From Chitinophaga solisilvae (GTDB lineage: Bacteria; Bacteroidota; Bacteroidia; Chitinophagales; Chitinophagaceae), in contig NZ_JAABOK010000007.1 in assembly GCF_009928525.1 (NCBI RefSeq), positions 310,001-374,000 on the forward strand: a stretch of 64,000 nucleotides of DNA, read 5' to 3'. Both the position numbers and the translations under genes were made by a program. The notes below the pieces were generated by a model. That model was not told where the DNA came from. It saw nothing but the letters and a program-made list of their open reading frames with translations, and did not search any database. This document shows, in pieces, positions 1 to 7,669 of this stretch; positions within the stretch are counted from its first letter, which is position 1, and each line of letters starts with the position of its first letter.

Positions 1-1044
1 AAATTACTGGAATGGAACCGTGAGACCAATACCCGCTCCATGCCGTGGAAAGGTGAAAAAGATCCCTACCGGATATGGCTATCCGAAATCATTCTCCAGC
101 AAACCCGCGTGGAGCAAGGGCTGCCATACTATCAGAACTTTATAAAAAACTATCCCGACGCTAAAAAACTGGCCGCCGCACCGGAAGAAGAAGTGTTCAG
201 ATTATGGCAGGGACTCGGCTATTACGCCCGCTGTAAAAATATGCTCGCCGCCGCCCGGGAAATTGCAGATACCTATCAAGGTAAGTTTCCTGCACAGTAC
301 GATCAGATCAAAGCCCTCAAAGGTATAGGCCCCTACACCGCTGCAGCCATTGCCTCCTTTGCCTTCAACCTCCCCTACGCCGTACTGGACGGAAACGTTT
401 ACCGCGTACTGTCACGCTTCTTCGGCATAGAAACACCGATAGACAGCACCGCGGGCAAAAAGGAATTCGGCGACCTCGCCCAGGAACTGCTCCCCCATGA
501 CCAGTCTGCCGCCTATAACCAGAGCATTATGGACTTCGGCGCAGTTGTCTGTAAACCCCAGCAACCACTCTGCAACGAATGCCCCCTCAATAAAAAATGT
601 GCGGCCCGCCAACAGCAACTGATATCCGTACTACCAGTAAAATCAAAAAAACTGCAGATAAAAAAGAGATACTTCAATTATTTCATCGTTCATTATAAGG
701 ATAACATCTATATCCGTAAAAGAACGGCAAGCGATATATGGCAGAACCTGCATGAATTCATTCTCCTGGAAACCAGCACCCCGCTGGATTTTGAGGCCCT
801 GCAACAGACAGACGGCTTCAGGCAGATTTTCGGAAACACCCGGTTTGAATTTGAAGGTGTCGGCAAACCCGGTAAACAGCAGCTCACGCATCAGACCATT
901 TTCAGCCAGTTCATCAGCCTGTCTGTAAAACAACCGCTGCCGGCAACAGATTATATGGCAGTACCCGCCGCCTCGCTGAATAATTATGCCTTCCCGAAAA
1001 CCATCACCGCCTTTTTACAGCAGCGTCATTTGCAATTATTCTGA
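1..1044 (+). CDS. mutY: A/G-specific adenine glycosylase MutY (5' end outside window)
   Basis: Base-excision repair enzyme that removes adenine mispaired with 8-oxoguanine. The reading frame is open from base 1, and residues before the first ATG (base 40) already match MutY (LLEW then PW), so the true start lies upstream. Visible: the catalytic Glu in LSEIILQQT (codon at 85), the helix-hairpin-helix LKGIGPYTAAAI, the catalytic Asp of VLDGNVYRVL (codon 388), and a [4Fe-4S] cysteine set C-x6-C-x2-C-x5-C (codons 550, 571, 580, 598). The last ~120 residues fit the NUDIX-like 8-oxoG recognition domain. It is followed by ssb, gldE and gldD, an order I know from other gliding Bacteroidota. Confidence 0.96.
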   Translation, partial: KLLEWNRETNTRSMPWKGEKDPYRIWLSEIILQQTRVEQGLPYYQNFIKNYPDAKKLAAAPEEEVFRLWQGLGYYARCKNMLAAAREIADTYQGKFPAQYDQIKALKGIGPYTAAAIASFAFNLPYAVLDGNVYRVLSRFFGIETPIDSTAGKKEFGDLAQELLPHDQSAAYNQSIMDFGAVVCKPQQPLCNECPLNKKCAARQQQLISVLPVKSKKLQIKKRYFNYFIVHYKDNIYIRKRTASDIWQNLHEFILLETSTPLDFEALQQTDGFRQIFGNTRFEFEGVGKPGKQQLTHQTIFSQFISLSVKQPLPATDYMAVPAASLNNYAFPKTITAFLQQRHLQLF

Positions 1045-1088
1045 CAAAAGATGCATAAAAGTTTTTTATATACATTAACGGACAAACT

Positions 1089-1111
1089 AGCAAGATGTTA
1101 TAACATCTGCT
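1089..1111. promoter_or_regulatory. Long palindrome upstream of ssb
   Basis: AGATGTTATAACATCT (1093-1108) is a perfect 16-nt palindrome. AGC/GCT pairs extend it on both sides, with one bulged A. There is no T-run after it, so it is a weak terminator candidate for mutY. It lies about 65 nt upstream of the ssb -7 element and could be an operator. Function is inferred. Confidence 0.4.
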
Positions 1112-1172
1112 TCTGAATGAGCTTAATCGGCTCCCAGCAAGAAATTTTTCACTATCGATTGGAAAAAAATAT

Positions 1173-1180
1173 TAACTTTA
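1173..1180 (+). promoter_or_regulatory. Probable -7 element of ssb
   Basis: TAACTTTA differs by one base from the Bacteroidota -7 consensus TAnnTTTG and lies 61 nt before the ssb ATG. No clear -33 TTTG is seen at the expected distance. Confidence 0.4.
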
Positions 1181-1241
1181 AGAAGGTTGTTTATTTATAA
1201 AAGAAGAACTTTTTAACAATAGACTAAAAAAACCTACAACT

Positions 1242-1703
1242 ATGAGAGGTGTTAATAAAGTAATCCTGATAGGCAATTTAGGCAGAGACCCGGACGTTCA
1301 GTTCCTGGAAGGAAATATTGCGGTGGCTAAATTTTCACTGGCAACCACCGAAACATTCAAGGACCGGGCCGGCAAACTTATTTCACAAACAGAATGGCAC
1401 ACGGTGGTGCTCTGGCGCGGACTGGCGGAACTGGCGCAGAAATACCTGCACAAAGGCAGCCTGGTTTACATTGAAGGACGTTTACGTACCCGCAGCTGGG
1501 AAGATAAGGAAGGCAATAAAAAATTTGCCACAGAAGTTGTAGGAGATAACCTGGTAATGCTGGACAAGCGCATGGACCTCAATAATTCCGATCACCCCAT
1601 ACCTCACCATAGCAGTTCCGGATCTTCAGCAGGTGAAAATTTCGCCAATAACATGGAAATTCCCCCTTCGCTGAATGAACCCGCAGACGACCTGCCGTTC
1701 TAA
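1242..1703 (+). CDS. ssb: Single-stranded DNA-binding protein
   Basis: Binds single-stranded DNA as a tetramer in replication, recombination and repair. The first ~110 residues are an OB fold that opens with the typical MRGVNKVILIGNLGRDP. It has the conserved WHTVVLWRGLAE region and YIEGRLRTRSW. A flexible Ser/Asn-rich linker leads to the acidic tip DDLPF, the docking site for SSB partner proteins. At 153 residues it has normal length. It has its own probable -7 element upstream and sits between mutY and gldE. Confidence 0.97.
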   Translation: MRGVNKVILIGNLGRDPDVQFLEGNIAVAKFSLATTETFKDRAGKLISQTEWHTVVLWRGLAELAQKYLHKGSLVYIEGRLRTRSWEDKEGNKKFATEVVGDNLVMLDKRMDLNNSDHPIPHHSSSGSSAGENFANNMEIPPSLNEPADDLPF

Positions 1704-1735
1704 CCGCATATAAAAATATTAAGTTTTACAGGTAC

Positions 1736-1758
1736 GTAATCCCATAATGGGACATTAC
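1736..1758. promoter_or_regulatory. Inverted repeat upstream of gldE (first of two)
   Basis: TCCCAT-A-ATGGGA (1740-1752) is a perfect inverted repeat. The outer half-sites GTAAT (1736-1740) and ATTAC (1754-1758) recur in the second repeat at 1781-1797. It lies just before the gldE -7 element, so an operator role is plausible. Confidence 0.4.
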
Positions 1759-1759
1759 T

Positions 1760-1767
1760 TATATTTG
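1760..1767 (+). promoter_or_regulatory. -7 promoter element of gldE
   Basis: TATATTTG matches TAnnTTTG exactly, about 72 nt before the TTG start of gldE. The -33 element is weak. Confidence 0.5.
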
Positions 1768-1780
1768 CGTGCATGGAAAA

Positions 1781-1797
1781 GTAATTCAGGGAATTAC
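1781..1797. promoter_or_regulatory. Inverted repeat in the gldE leader (second of two)
   Basis: GTAATTC-AGG-GAATTAC is a perfect 7-bp inverted repeat about 14 nt after the -7 element. It shares the half-site GTAAT/ATTAC with the repeat at 1736-1758, so the two sites bracket the promoter. Confidence 0.4.
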
Positions 1798-1839
1798 GTT
1801 TTTCTTTATTTTTGATTTATTACATCAAAGTTCAACATC

Positions 1840-3183
1840 TTGGAGATCCTCTCGGCAAGCAACTTTTCCTGTTTGTTACAAGTGAATGCACCCATCGCTA
1901 CACCAAATATGGTTGTATTCCTACTTGTTATTTTTGTTTTACTGCTGCTTACCTTCATCGTTTCCGGAGCAGAAGTAGCCTTCTTTTCCTTAAATTATAA
2001 GGACCTGAATGTGCTTAAAACAAGACAGAACACTTCCGGCAAACTTATTACCAAACTGCTGGAAAAGCCTAAATCACTCCTGGCTTCCCTGCAGACGGCC
2101 GGTATCATACTCATGATAGCCTTTATCATGATTACCAACTACCTGGTAACACAAATGGAAGACCTGCAGACCCTGCCAGTCCTCTCCTTTGTAGTCCGTA
2201 TCTCGCTCATCTGCCTGATACTTCTGTTCTTCGGACAGATATTACCACGCGTATGGGCCGCCCAGAACAACATCCGCTTCGCCACCTACTTCGCCTGGTT
2301 CGTGAGCCTTATTCACGCTACCCTGGAACCTGTCAGCGATTTTTTTGTGGGCCTCAGCAGCAGCATAGAATCCAAACTTTTTAACCGCGGCAGCGGCCCG
2401 GTTAACTTCCAGGAAATAGATGAGGCCATCGAAATGAGCGTGGACCCCACCGCTTCCCAGGAAGAGAAAAATATCCTCAAAGGCATTATCAAATTCGGTA
2501 ACATCACCGTAAAACAGATTATGCGCGGCCGCCTGGATGTAAATGGCATGGAATACGACCAGTCATTCACCGAAGTTATTAAGCAGGTGGCTGACCTTCA
2601 CTATTCCCGCCTGCCCGTTTATAAAGGCAACCTCGATAATATCGTAGGTGTAATACATACCAAAGACCTGCTGCCGCACCTGGATAAAGGCGCGGACTTT
2701 GACTGGCACGAAGTAATGCGGCAACCATTCTTTGTACACGGTCATAAACTCATCGAAGATCTCCTCTCCGAATTCCAGAGCCGCCGCATGCACTTCGCCG
2801 TAGTGGTAGACGAATTCGGCGGAACCTCCGGTATCGTTACCCTGGAAGATATTATGGAAGAAGTGATCGGCGATATCAAAGATGAATTTGACGAGGAAGA
2901 ATTCAACTACAGCAAATTAGATAACTTCACCTACGTGTTCGAAGGCAAAACCATGCTGAACGATGTTTGCCGCATCATGAACATACCAGCAGAAACATTT
3001 GAAACCGTAAAAGGAGAAAGTGACTCCCTCGGCGGCCTCATACTTGAACTGGCAGGAAAATTTCCGGAAGAAAACAGCGTTATCAATTACAGCAACTTTG
3101 ATTTCACTGTACTGGAAGTCACCAAAATGCGTATACAGAAAGTACAGGTAACCATCCGGCCCGATGCCAGCGAACAGGCATAA
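1840..3183 (+). CDS. gldE: Gliding-motility-associated membrane protein GldE (CorC/HlyC-like)
   Basis: Inner-membrane protein of the DUF21/CNNM fold. The N-terminal ~130 residues hold several hydrophobic helices with the family motif SGAEVAFFSL. A pair of CBS domains follows (about residues 205-330: NGMEYDQSF, RLPVYKGNLDNIVG, VVVDEFGGTSGIVTLED), then a C-terminal CorC_HlyC domain with SLGGLILE. Homologues next to gldD are needed for gliding and type IX secretion in Flavobacterium; the role here is inferred from that context. The start is uncertain: TTG at 1840 keeps residues before helix 1, while ATG at 1909 would begin at the helix itself. gldD follows closely. Confidence 0.88.
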   Translation: MEILSASNFSCLLQVNAPIATPNMVVFLLVIFVLLLLTFIVSGAEVAFFSLNYKDLNVLKTRQNTSGKLITKLLEKPKSLLASLQTAGIILMIAFIMITNYLVTQMEDLQTLPVLSFVVRISLICLILLFFGQILPRVWAAQNNIRFATYFAWFVSLIHATLEPVSDFFVGLSSSIESKLFNRGSGPVNFQEIDEAIEMSVDPTASQEEKNILKGIIKFGNITVKQIMRGRLDVNGMEYDQSFTEVIKQVADLHYSRLPVYKGNLDNIVGVIHTKDLLPHLDKGADFDWHEVMRQPFFVHGHKLIEDLLSEFQSRRMHFAVVVDEFGGTSGIVTLEDIMEEVIGDIKDEFDEEEFNYSKLDNFTYVFEGKTMLNDVCRIMNIPAETFETVKGESDSLGGLILELAGKFPEENSVINYSNFDFTVLEVTKMRIQKVQVTIRPDASEQA

Positions 3184-3208
3184 GCCAATCCTAAATGTGA
3201 TCAGAACA

Positions 3209-3808
3209 ATGCCATACTTAAAAGGAAAGGCTATAGCCCTTTTTTCCCTGCTGATTTGTATACTAGCTGCCTGTGAAAATACACCTACACCGAAACCCCG
3301 TGGTTTCTTCCTGGTGAAATTCCCGGAAAAAAAATACCGCGTATTCGATATGCCCGGATACCCGTATACCTTCGAATACCCGGTGTACGCCAATATCGTT
3401 AAAGACACTTCCTTCTTCGGAGAAAAGCCCGAAAATCCTTACTGGATCAACATCGACTTCCCTACCCTCAATGGTAAAATCTACCTGAGCTATAAAATAA
3501 TAGGACCCCAGAACAGTTTTCAGAAACTGGTGGACGATGCCTTCAAAATGACCTATAAGCATACCTACAAGGCTGAATATATAGACGAAAATAAAATCCA
3601 TACGCCGAACCATGTTACCGGCACCTTCTATGAAGTAGGCGGTAACGCGGCTTCCGCCAAGCAATTCTTTGCTACAGACTCCACCAGCCACTTCCTGAGA
3701 GGCGCCCTGTACTTCAACGCGCCCCCCCAGGCAGACTCCCTGGCTCCTGTAAATCAGTTCCTCGAAAAAGATATGTGGCACCTGGTGGAAACCCTCCGCT
3801 GGAGATAA
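3209..3808 (+). CDS. gldD: Gliding motility lipoprotein GldD
   Basis: GldD-type lipoprotein, known to be needed for gliding and type IX secretion in Flavobacterium, probably through the GldK-N complex. ATG 3209 is chosen because it gives a proper lipoprotein signal (ICILAAC, Cys22). An earlier ATG at 3164 overlaps gldE and would bury the signal. The mature protein keeps family sequence such as PKPRGFFLVKFPEKKYR and the WINIDFP region. It lies 25 nt after gldE and is probably co-transcribed with it. Confidence 0.9.
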   Translation: MPYLKGKAIALFSLLICILAACENTPTPKPRGFFLVKFPEKKYRVFDMPGYPYTFEYPVYANIVKDTSFFGEKPENPYWINIDFPTLNGKIYLSYKIIGPQNSFQKLVDDAFKMTYKHTYKAEYIDENKIHTPNHVTGTFYEVGGNAASAKQFFATDSTSHFLRGALYFNAPPQADSLAPVNQFLEKDMWHLVETLRWR

Positions 3809-3821
3809 GCTGCCAATCCCG

Positions 3822-3829
3822 TAACTTTG
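3822..3829 (+). promoter_or_regulatory. -7 promoter element of the DUF3109 gene
   Basis: TAACTTTG is an exact TAnnTTTG match, about 55 nt upstream of ATG 3884. It supports transcription starting after gldD. Confidence 0.5.
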
Positions 3830-3883
3830 GGGTATGATAACGCGTTTGCGGGGTGAATGCCGCAAACCAAAGACCAATACCCG

Positions 3884-4453
3884 ATGATCATCATTGACGA
3901 TAAATACATAAGTGACGAAGTAATTGAAGAGCAGTTTGTATGCAATCTGTCAGCCTGCAAAGGCGCCTGCTGTGTTGCAGGCGACTGCGGCGCCCCGCTG
4001 GATAAAACTGAAATCAAAACCCTGAAGAAGATTTATCCGCAGATTAAGTCTTACCTGCGCCCCGAAGGAATCGAGGAAATCGAGAAAACCGGCACCAACA
4101 CCACCGACGCTGAATATGGCTATGTCACACCCATCGTTAACAAAGGCATCTGTGCCTACGCAACCATCGACGATCATGGTATCGTTGGTTGCGGCATAGA
4201 AAAAGCCTGGAAAGACGGCGTCATTGACTTCAAAAAACCCATCTCCTGTCATCTGTACCCGATCAGAGTTACCAAATACGAGAGCTTTGAAGCAGTTAAC
4301 TACGATCGCTGGGATATATGCAAACCAGCCTGTAAAAACGGAAAATCCCTGCGCGTCCCTGTTTACCGCTTCCTCAAAGATGCGCTGATCAGAAAATACG
4401 GCACGGAATTTTATGAGGTGTTGGATAAAATAGCTACTAAACAGTACAAATAA
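3884..4453 (+). CDS. DUF3109 family Cys-rich protein
   Basis: Cytosolic protein of unknown function, 189 residues. Homologues start with a sequence like MIIIDDKYISDEVIEEQF, so ATG 3884 is preferred over 3857, which adds nine unconserved residues. It has several conserved cysteines: CNLSACKGACC near the N terminus, then GCGIEKAW, SCHLYP and CKPACKNG. This resembles the YkgJ-type zinc- or iron-binding Cys pattern. The function is not established. It has its own promoter and stands alone between gldD and lutB. Confidence 0.85.
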   Translation: MIIIDDKYISDEVIEEQFVCNLSACKGACCVAGDCGAPLDKTEIKTLKKIYPQIKSYLRPEGIEEIEKTGTNTTDAEYGYVTPIVNKGICAYATIDDHGIVGCGIEKAWKDGVIDFKKPISCHLYPIRVTKYESFEAVNYDRWDICKPACKNGKSLRVPVYRFLKDALIRKYGTEFYEVLDKIATKQYK

Positions 4454-4455
4454 CT

Positions 4456-4481
4456 ATAGCTATCAACAGGTGATTAGCTAT
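4456..4481. promoter_or_regulatory. Inverted repeat before lutB
   Basis: ATAGCTA (4456-4462) and TAGCTAT (4475-4481) form a perfect 7-bp inverted repeat with a 12-nt spacer, 28 nt before the lutB start. It could be an operator or a leader hairpin. Confidence 0.35.
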
Positions 4482-4508
4482 CTTTAATAAAGGAATTATC
4501 GTTTGCTT

Positions 4509-5885
4509 ATGCATCAAACTGCCTCCGCTTTCCTGGAAGAAAGCGAAAAGAAAGCATCGGATCTTGGTCATCGTCAGACTATAAACTTCAACATCGGTAA
4601 ATATAATACCGCTGTGAAGGCCGGCAAACAACAGTTTGCGGACCTTCCGATTGCACGTGAAAGAGCCAAGAATATCAAGTGGAGAGCTATTGAGCACCTC
4701 GATAATCACCTGGAAGAATTTGAAATGAACTTCAGCCGCCGCGGCGGCAAAGTGATCTGGGCGGAAACAGCAGAACAGGTGCAACAGGAAATACTGGCCA
4801 TCTGTAAAGCCAAACAATGCAAAAGCATTGTGAAAAGTAAGTCCATGGCCACTGAAGAAGTACACCTCAATGCTTTCCTCGCCGACAACGGTATTGAATG
4901 CGTGGAAACTGACCTCGGGGAATATATACAGCAGCTGGACGGCGAACCGCCCTACCATATTGTTACACCGGCCATGCACAAAAGCAAGGAAGATGTAGCC
5001 CGCCTGTTCGCAGAGAAATTAGGCACAGACCCCAATCTTACACCGGAGCAACTGACCCTGGTGGCAAGAGAGAAATTAAGACAGAAATACCTGGATGCAG
5101 AGATAGGTATTACCGGCGCCAATTTCATCATTGCAGACACCGGCTCCGTTGCCGTCACTGAAAATGAGGGCAATGCCCGCCTCACCACTGCTTTTCCGAA
5201 AACACATATTGTACTGGTAGGTATTGAAAAAGTACTGCCTTCCGTGTCTGATCTGGCACTGTTCTGGCCCCTGCTGGCGACCTATGGTACCGGTCAGCAG
5301 GTAACTGCCTATAACTCTATCTTCAGCGGTCCCCGCCAGGAAGGTGAAGTAGACGGTCCTGACGAAATGTATGTTATCCTGATGGATAACGGCCGTACCA
5401 ACATCCTGAAGGACACCGCAGCCCGCGAAAGTCTTTACTGCATCCGTTGCGGCTCCTGCCTGAACGCATGTCCCGTATATAAGAATATCGGCGGCCACAG
5501 TTATGCCACCACCTACAGCGGCCCTATAGGCTCAGTCATCACACCGCACCTGAAAGGTATGGACTCCTGGATGCACCTCAGCTTCGCTTCTTCCCTCTGT
5601 GGTAACTGTACGGAAGTATGCCCGGTGCGTATTAATCTGCACGAATTGTTACTGCACAACCGGCAGAAAGCGGTGGAAGAACATCACACTTCCGGTGGTG
5701 AAAAATTTGCGTGGTTTGTCTGGAAACAGGGCTGTAACAGCCGTAAGATGATGAATATGGCCAGTGGAAAAATGAAAAACTTCCTGCTGCGCAAGTTCTT
5801 CGCGAAAAGCTGGGGAGACAACCGCGAACTGCCGGTTTTTGCTCCCAAGTCATTCAATCAGTTGTGGAAAGAGCGTAAAGGCTAA
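4509..5885 (+). CDS. lutB: LutB-type lactate utilisation iron-sulfur protein
   Basis: Homologue of LutB/LldF, the iron-sulfur subunit of the LutABC lactate oxidation complex that converts L-lactate to pyruvate. The N-terminal two thirds is the LutB/LutC fold (KSKSMATEEVHLN, TGANFIIADTGSVAV). Two [4Fe-4S] motifs follow, CIRCGSCLNACP (about 5440-5475) and CGNCTEVCP (about 5600-5625). A C-terminal DUF3390-like region ends in LPVFAPKSFNQLWKE. ATG 4509 is preferred over an in-frame TTG at 4503. No lutA or lutC lies nearby, so partners must be encoded elsewhere. The 3' end overlaps the convergent anti-sigma gene by 4 nt. Confidence 0.88.
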   Translation: MHQTASAFLEESEKKASDLGHRQTINFNIGKYNTAVKAGKQQFADLPIARERAKNIKWRAIEHLDNHLEEFEMNFSRRGGKVIWAETAEQVQQEILAICKAKQCKSIVKSKSMATEEVHLNAFLADNGIECVETDLGEYIQQLDGEPPYHIVTPAMHKSKEDVARLFAEKLGTDPNLTPEQLTLVAREKLRQKYLDAEIGITGANFIIADTGSVAVTENEGNARLTTAFPKTHIVLVGIEKVLPSVSDLALFWPLLATYGTGQQVTAYNSIFSGPRQEGEVDGPDEMYVILMDNGRTNILKDTAARESLYCIRCGSCLNACPVYKNIGGHSYATTYSGPIGSVITPHLKGMDSWMHLSFASSLCGNCTEVCPVRINLHELLLHNRQKAVEEHHTSGGEKFAWFVWKQGCNSRKMMNMASGKMKNFLLRKFFAKSWGDNRELPVFAPKSFNQLWKERKG

Positions 5886-6952
5886 TCTTCCTTCTTTTTT
5901 ACGAACTCCACCTGCAGCTCTATGATCGCAGGTTTGCCGTCAGGAGCGGGTTTCCACGCCGGCCCTTCCTTCACCACACGGATCGCTTCTGCATCACAGG
6001 CCGGGTTTAAGCCTTTGATGACTTTAAAATCATGCAGTGTACTGTCTGCATTAACGGTAAAGGATATACGTACTATTCCTTCAAACTGGTTATCCGGATT
6101 TTTTGTATGCTTTGCGAGATAATGCTGGTAAGTCTCCCACCCTGCTACAGGCATTGGTTCAGGTGCTGTTCCCTTGCGCGCCCTCATCCTGCTTTCCTGA
6201 ACGTTGACAGCTGATATTTCGGTTCCGGCAACTTTTCTGGAAAGCATTGCATTCACATGGGTATCAGTATCCGGCAATGGTTTCACGTAACCGTAAGCCA
6301 TTTCTTTGGCAACAGCAGCCGGAGCAGCGGCAGGCGCAGCAGTGACGGCCGGAGCCTTCATATCTTTCATCGCAACCGTTTCGGCATCTTCTTTTGACAT
6401 GCTGCTCATGGATATCTCTTCAGCGGATTTCCGGGCAACGGCATTCCCTTTTTTATGTTTATCTGCAGCGGCTAAGGTTACAGGGGCAGCATCCGTATCC
6501 ATTAAGGCAGCGGGATTATCTGCCGTTGCGGACGTTTTCCCTGTATCTGAGATATGCGTTGATTCCCGGAGCGCCGGTGCTTCCGCAGGCACTGCCGGCT
6601 GGGTAACGGCGGCAATAGGCTTACGATCAGCCTCTTCTCTCACCAGAAACCAGCCACCGGTAAATAATAATAACAGGATGGCAGCGGCGGCGGCCCAACG
6701 GTAATACATGGTACGCACCCTGGACCTGCGCGGAGCTATTCTTTCCGTCAGGCGTGCGGTAAGGTCATCCAGGTGATGGTGCTGATCAGGTGTATGCATA
6801 GCATAGCCATCCAGCGCATCAGCCAGGAACGGGTCATCCAGGGCCTGGCGTTCCAGGTCATGCATGGCCTTGTCGTCGAGTTCTCCGGCCAGATACTGGC
6901 GGATTAATTCGGCGCTTACCACTGGTTTGTTATGTGATTCCTTGTCAGGCAT
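5882..6952 (-). CDS. Anti-sigma-like membrane protein with TonB C-terminal domain
   Basis: 356 residues. The N-terminal ~75 residues (ELIRQYLAGELDD, LERQALDDPFLADALDGY) resemble the cytoplasmic sigma-binding part of Bacteroidota anti-sigma factors. One membrane helix follows at about residues 83-105, then a long Ala/Pro/Lys-rich periplasmic linker. The end (about 275-352) is a TonB_C-like domain (GIVRISFTVNADSTL, AIRVVKEGPAWKPA). The gene overlaps the upstream sigma gene by 8 nt, so the two are translationally coupled. The combination suggests a sensor linked to an outer-membrane process; that is inference. Confidence 0.82.
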   Translation of the reverse strand: MPDKESHNKPVVSAELIRQYLAGELDDKAMHDLERQALDDPFLADALDGYAMHTPDQHHHLDDLTARLTERIAPRRSRVRTMYYRWAAAAAILLLLFTGGWFLVREEADRKPIAAVTQPAVPAEAPALRESTHISDTGKTSATADNPAALMDTDAAPVTLAAADKHKKGNAVARKSAEEISMSSMSKEDAETVAMKDMKAPAVTAAPAAAPAAVAKEMAYGYVKPLPDTDTHVNAMLSRKVAGTEISAVNVQESRMRARKGTAPEPMPVAGWETYQHYLAKHTKNPDNQFEGIVRISFTVNADSTLHDFKVIKGLNPACDAEAIRVVKEGPAWKPAPDGKPAIIELQVEFVKKKED

Positions 6953-7526
6953 GTTGTTTTTCCATACATATTTTCAGGTTACGCTTACCATTCTGTATAT
7001 AGCTCTTTACCTTATTCATGTCGTACCCGGTGATAACACATACTTCCCGGTAGCTCTTTTCCTGCAGGTAGAACAGGTCTACACTGCGCTTTTGCTCTTC
7101 CGGTAAGGTTTCCATGCATTTTTCCATGGACCGGAGGTTATCTTCCAGCGAAATTCCGTTGTCATGATGCGCCGTTTCCCCATTTTCCATAATGGGGTAT
7201 TCATCTACCGAAATTTGCCGTCCCTCCTTGTTTTTCATTGCCCTCAGCTTCATCAGGCAGTGATTGCGGGCCAATACGTGCAGCCAGCTTTTGAAATTCT
7301 GGACCTCATGCAGCTTCAGCTTGCCTATCAGCTCCTCGAAGATCTGCATCACCGCATCTTTACTGGCATCTTCATCAAAATATTTAAGGCATACCCCATA
7401 TACCAGGTTCATATAACGCTGGTACAGGGCGGCCAGCACATCCAGACTGCCGGAGGTTTTATACTCCCGGATCAGTTCTGCATCTGCTGCATCCTGCATC
7501 ATATTTTGCTGAAGAAAGGGCACCAA
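6945..7526 (-). CDS. ECF-type RNA polymerase sigma factor
   Basis: 193 residues with sigma region 2 (YQRYMNLVYGVCLKYF, NFKSWLHVLARNHCLMKLR) and region 4 (LPEEQKRSVDLFYLQEKSY, then the helix-turn-helix VCVITGYDMNKVKSYI). It is the first gene of a two-gene operon with the anti-sigma gene at 5882. ATG 7526 is used, but two Met codons at residues 9 and 10 are alternatives. The target promoters are unknown, though autoregulation is common for this family. Confidence 0.9.
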   Translation of the reverse strand: MVPFLQQNMMQDAADAELIREYKTSGSLDVLAALYQRYMNLVYGVCLKYFDEDASKDAVMQIFEELIGKLKLHEVQNFKSWLHVLARNHCLMKLRAMKNKEGRQISVDEYPIMENGETAHHDNGISLEDNLRSMEKCMETLPEEQKRSVDLFYLQEKSYREVCVITGYDMNKVKSYIQNGKRNLKICMEKQHA

Positions 7527-7559
7527 TAGTCTAATTTACAGGGGAATTTACGGAATTTG

Positions 7560-7661
7560 ATTATTTAATCATTTGAGATTTGGTTATTTAAAATGCAGCG
7601 GAGACCTTTTCGTATGTCTCCGCTGCATTTTAAATAACCAAATCTCAAATAATCAAATAAC
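7560..7661. repeat. Long inverted repeat element H1 (A-type arms), 3' of purH
   Basis: 46-bp arms at 7560-7605 and 7616-7661 with a 10-nt loop and two mismatches, both transitions. The arm has short-period AT-rich sequence (ATTTGAGATTTGG) leading into the core AATGCAGCGGAGAC. It lies 8 nt from the purH stop on the side where the purH transcript ends, and probably forms the 3' hairpin of that mRNA. It belongs to the eleven-copy family described in the findings. Confidence 0.95.
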
Positions 7662-7669
7662 TACATGCA

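Noticed and set aside
1812..2000. Short plus-strand frame overlapping the start of gldE
   Set aside because: Different frame from gldE, no recognisable sequence, and starts inside the leader. Shadow.
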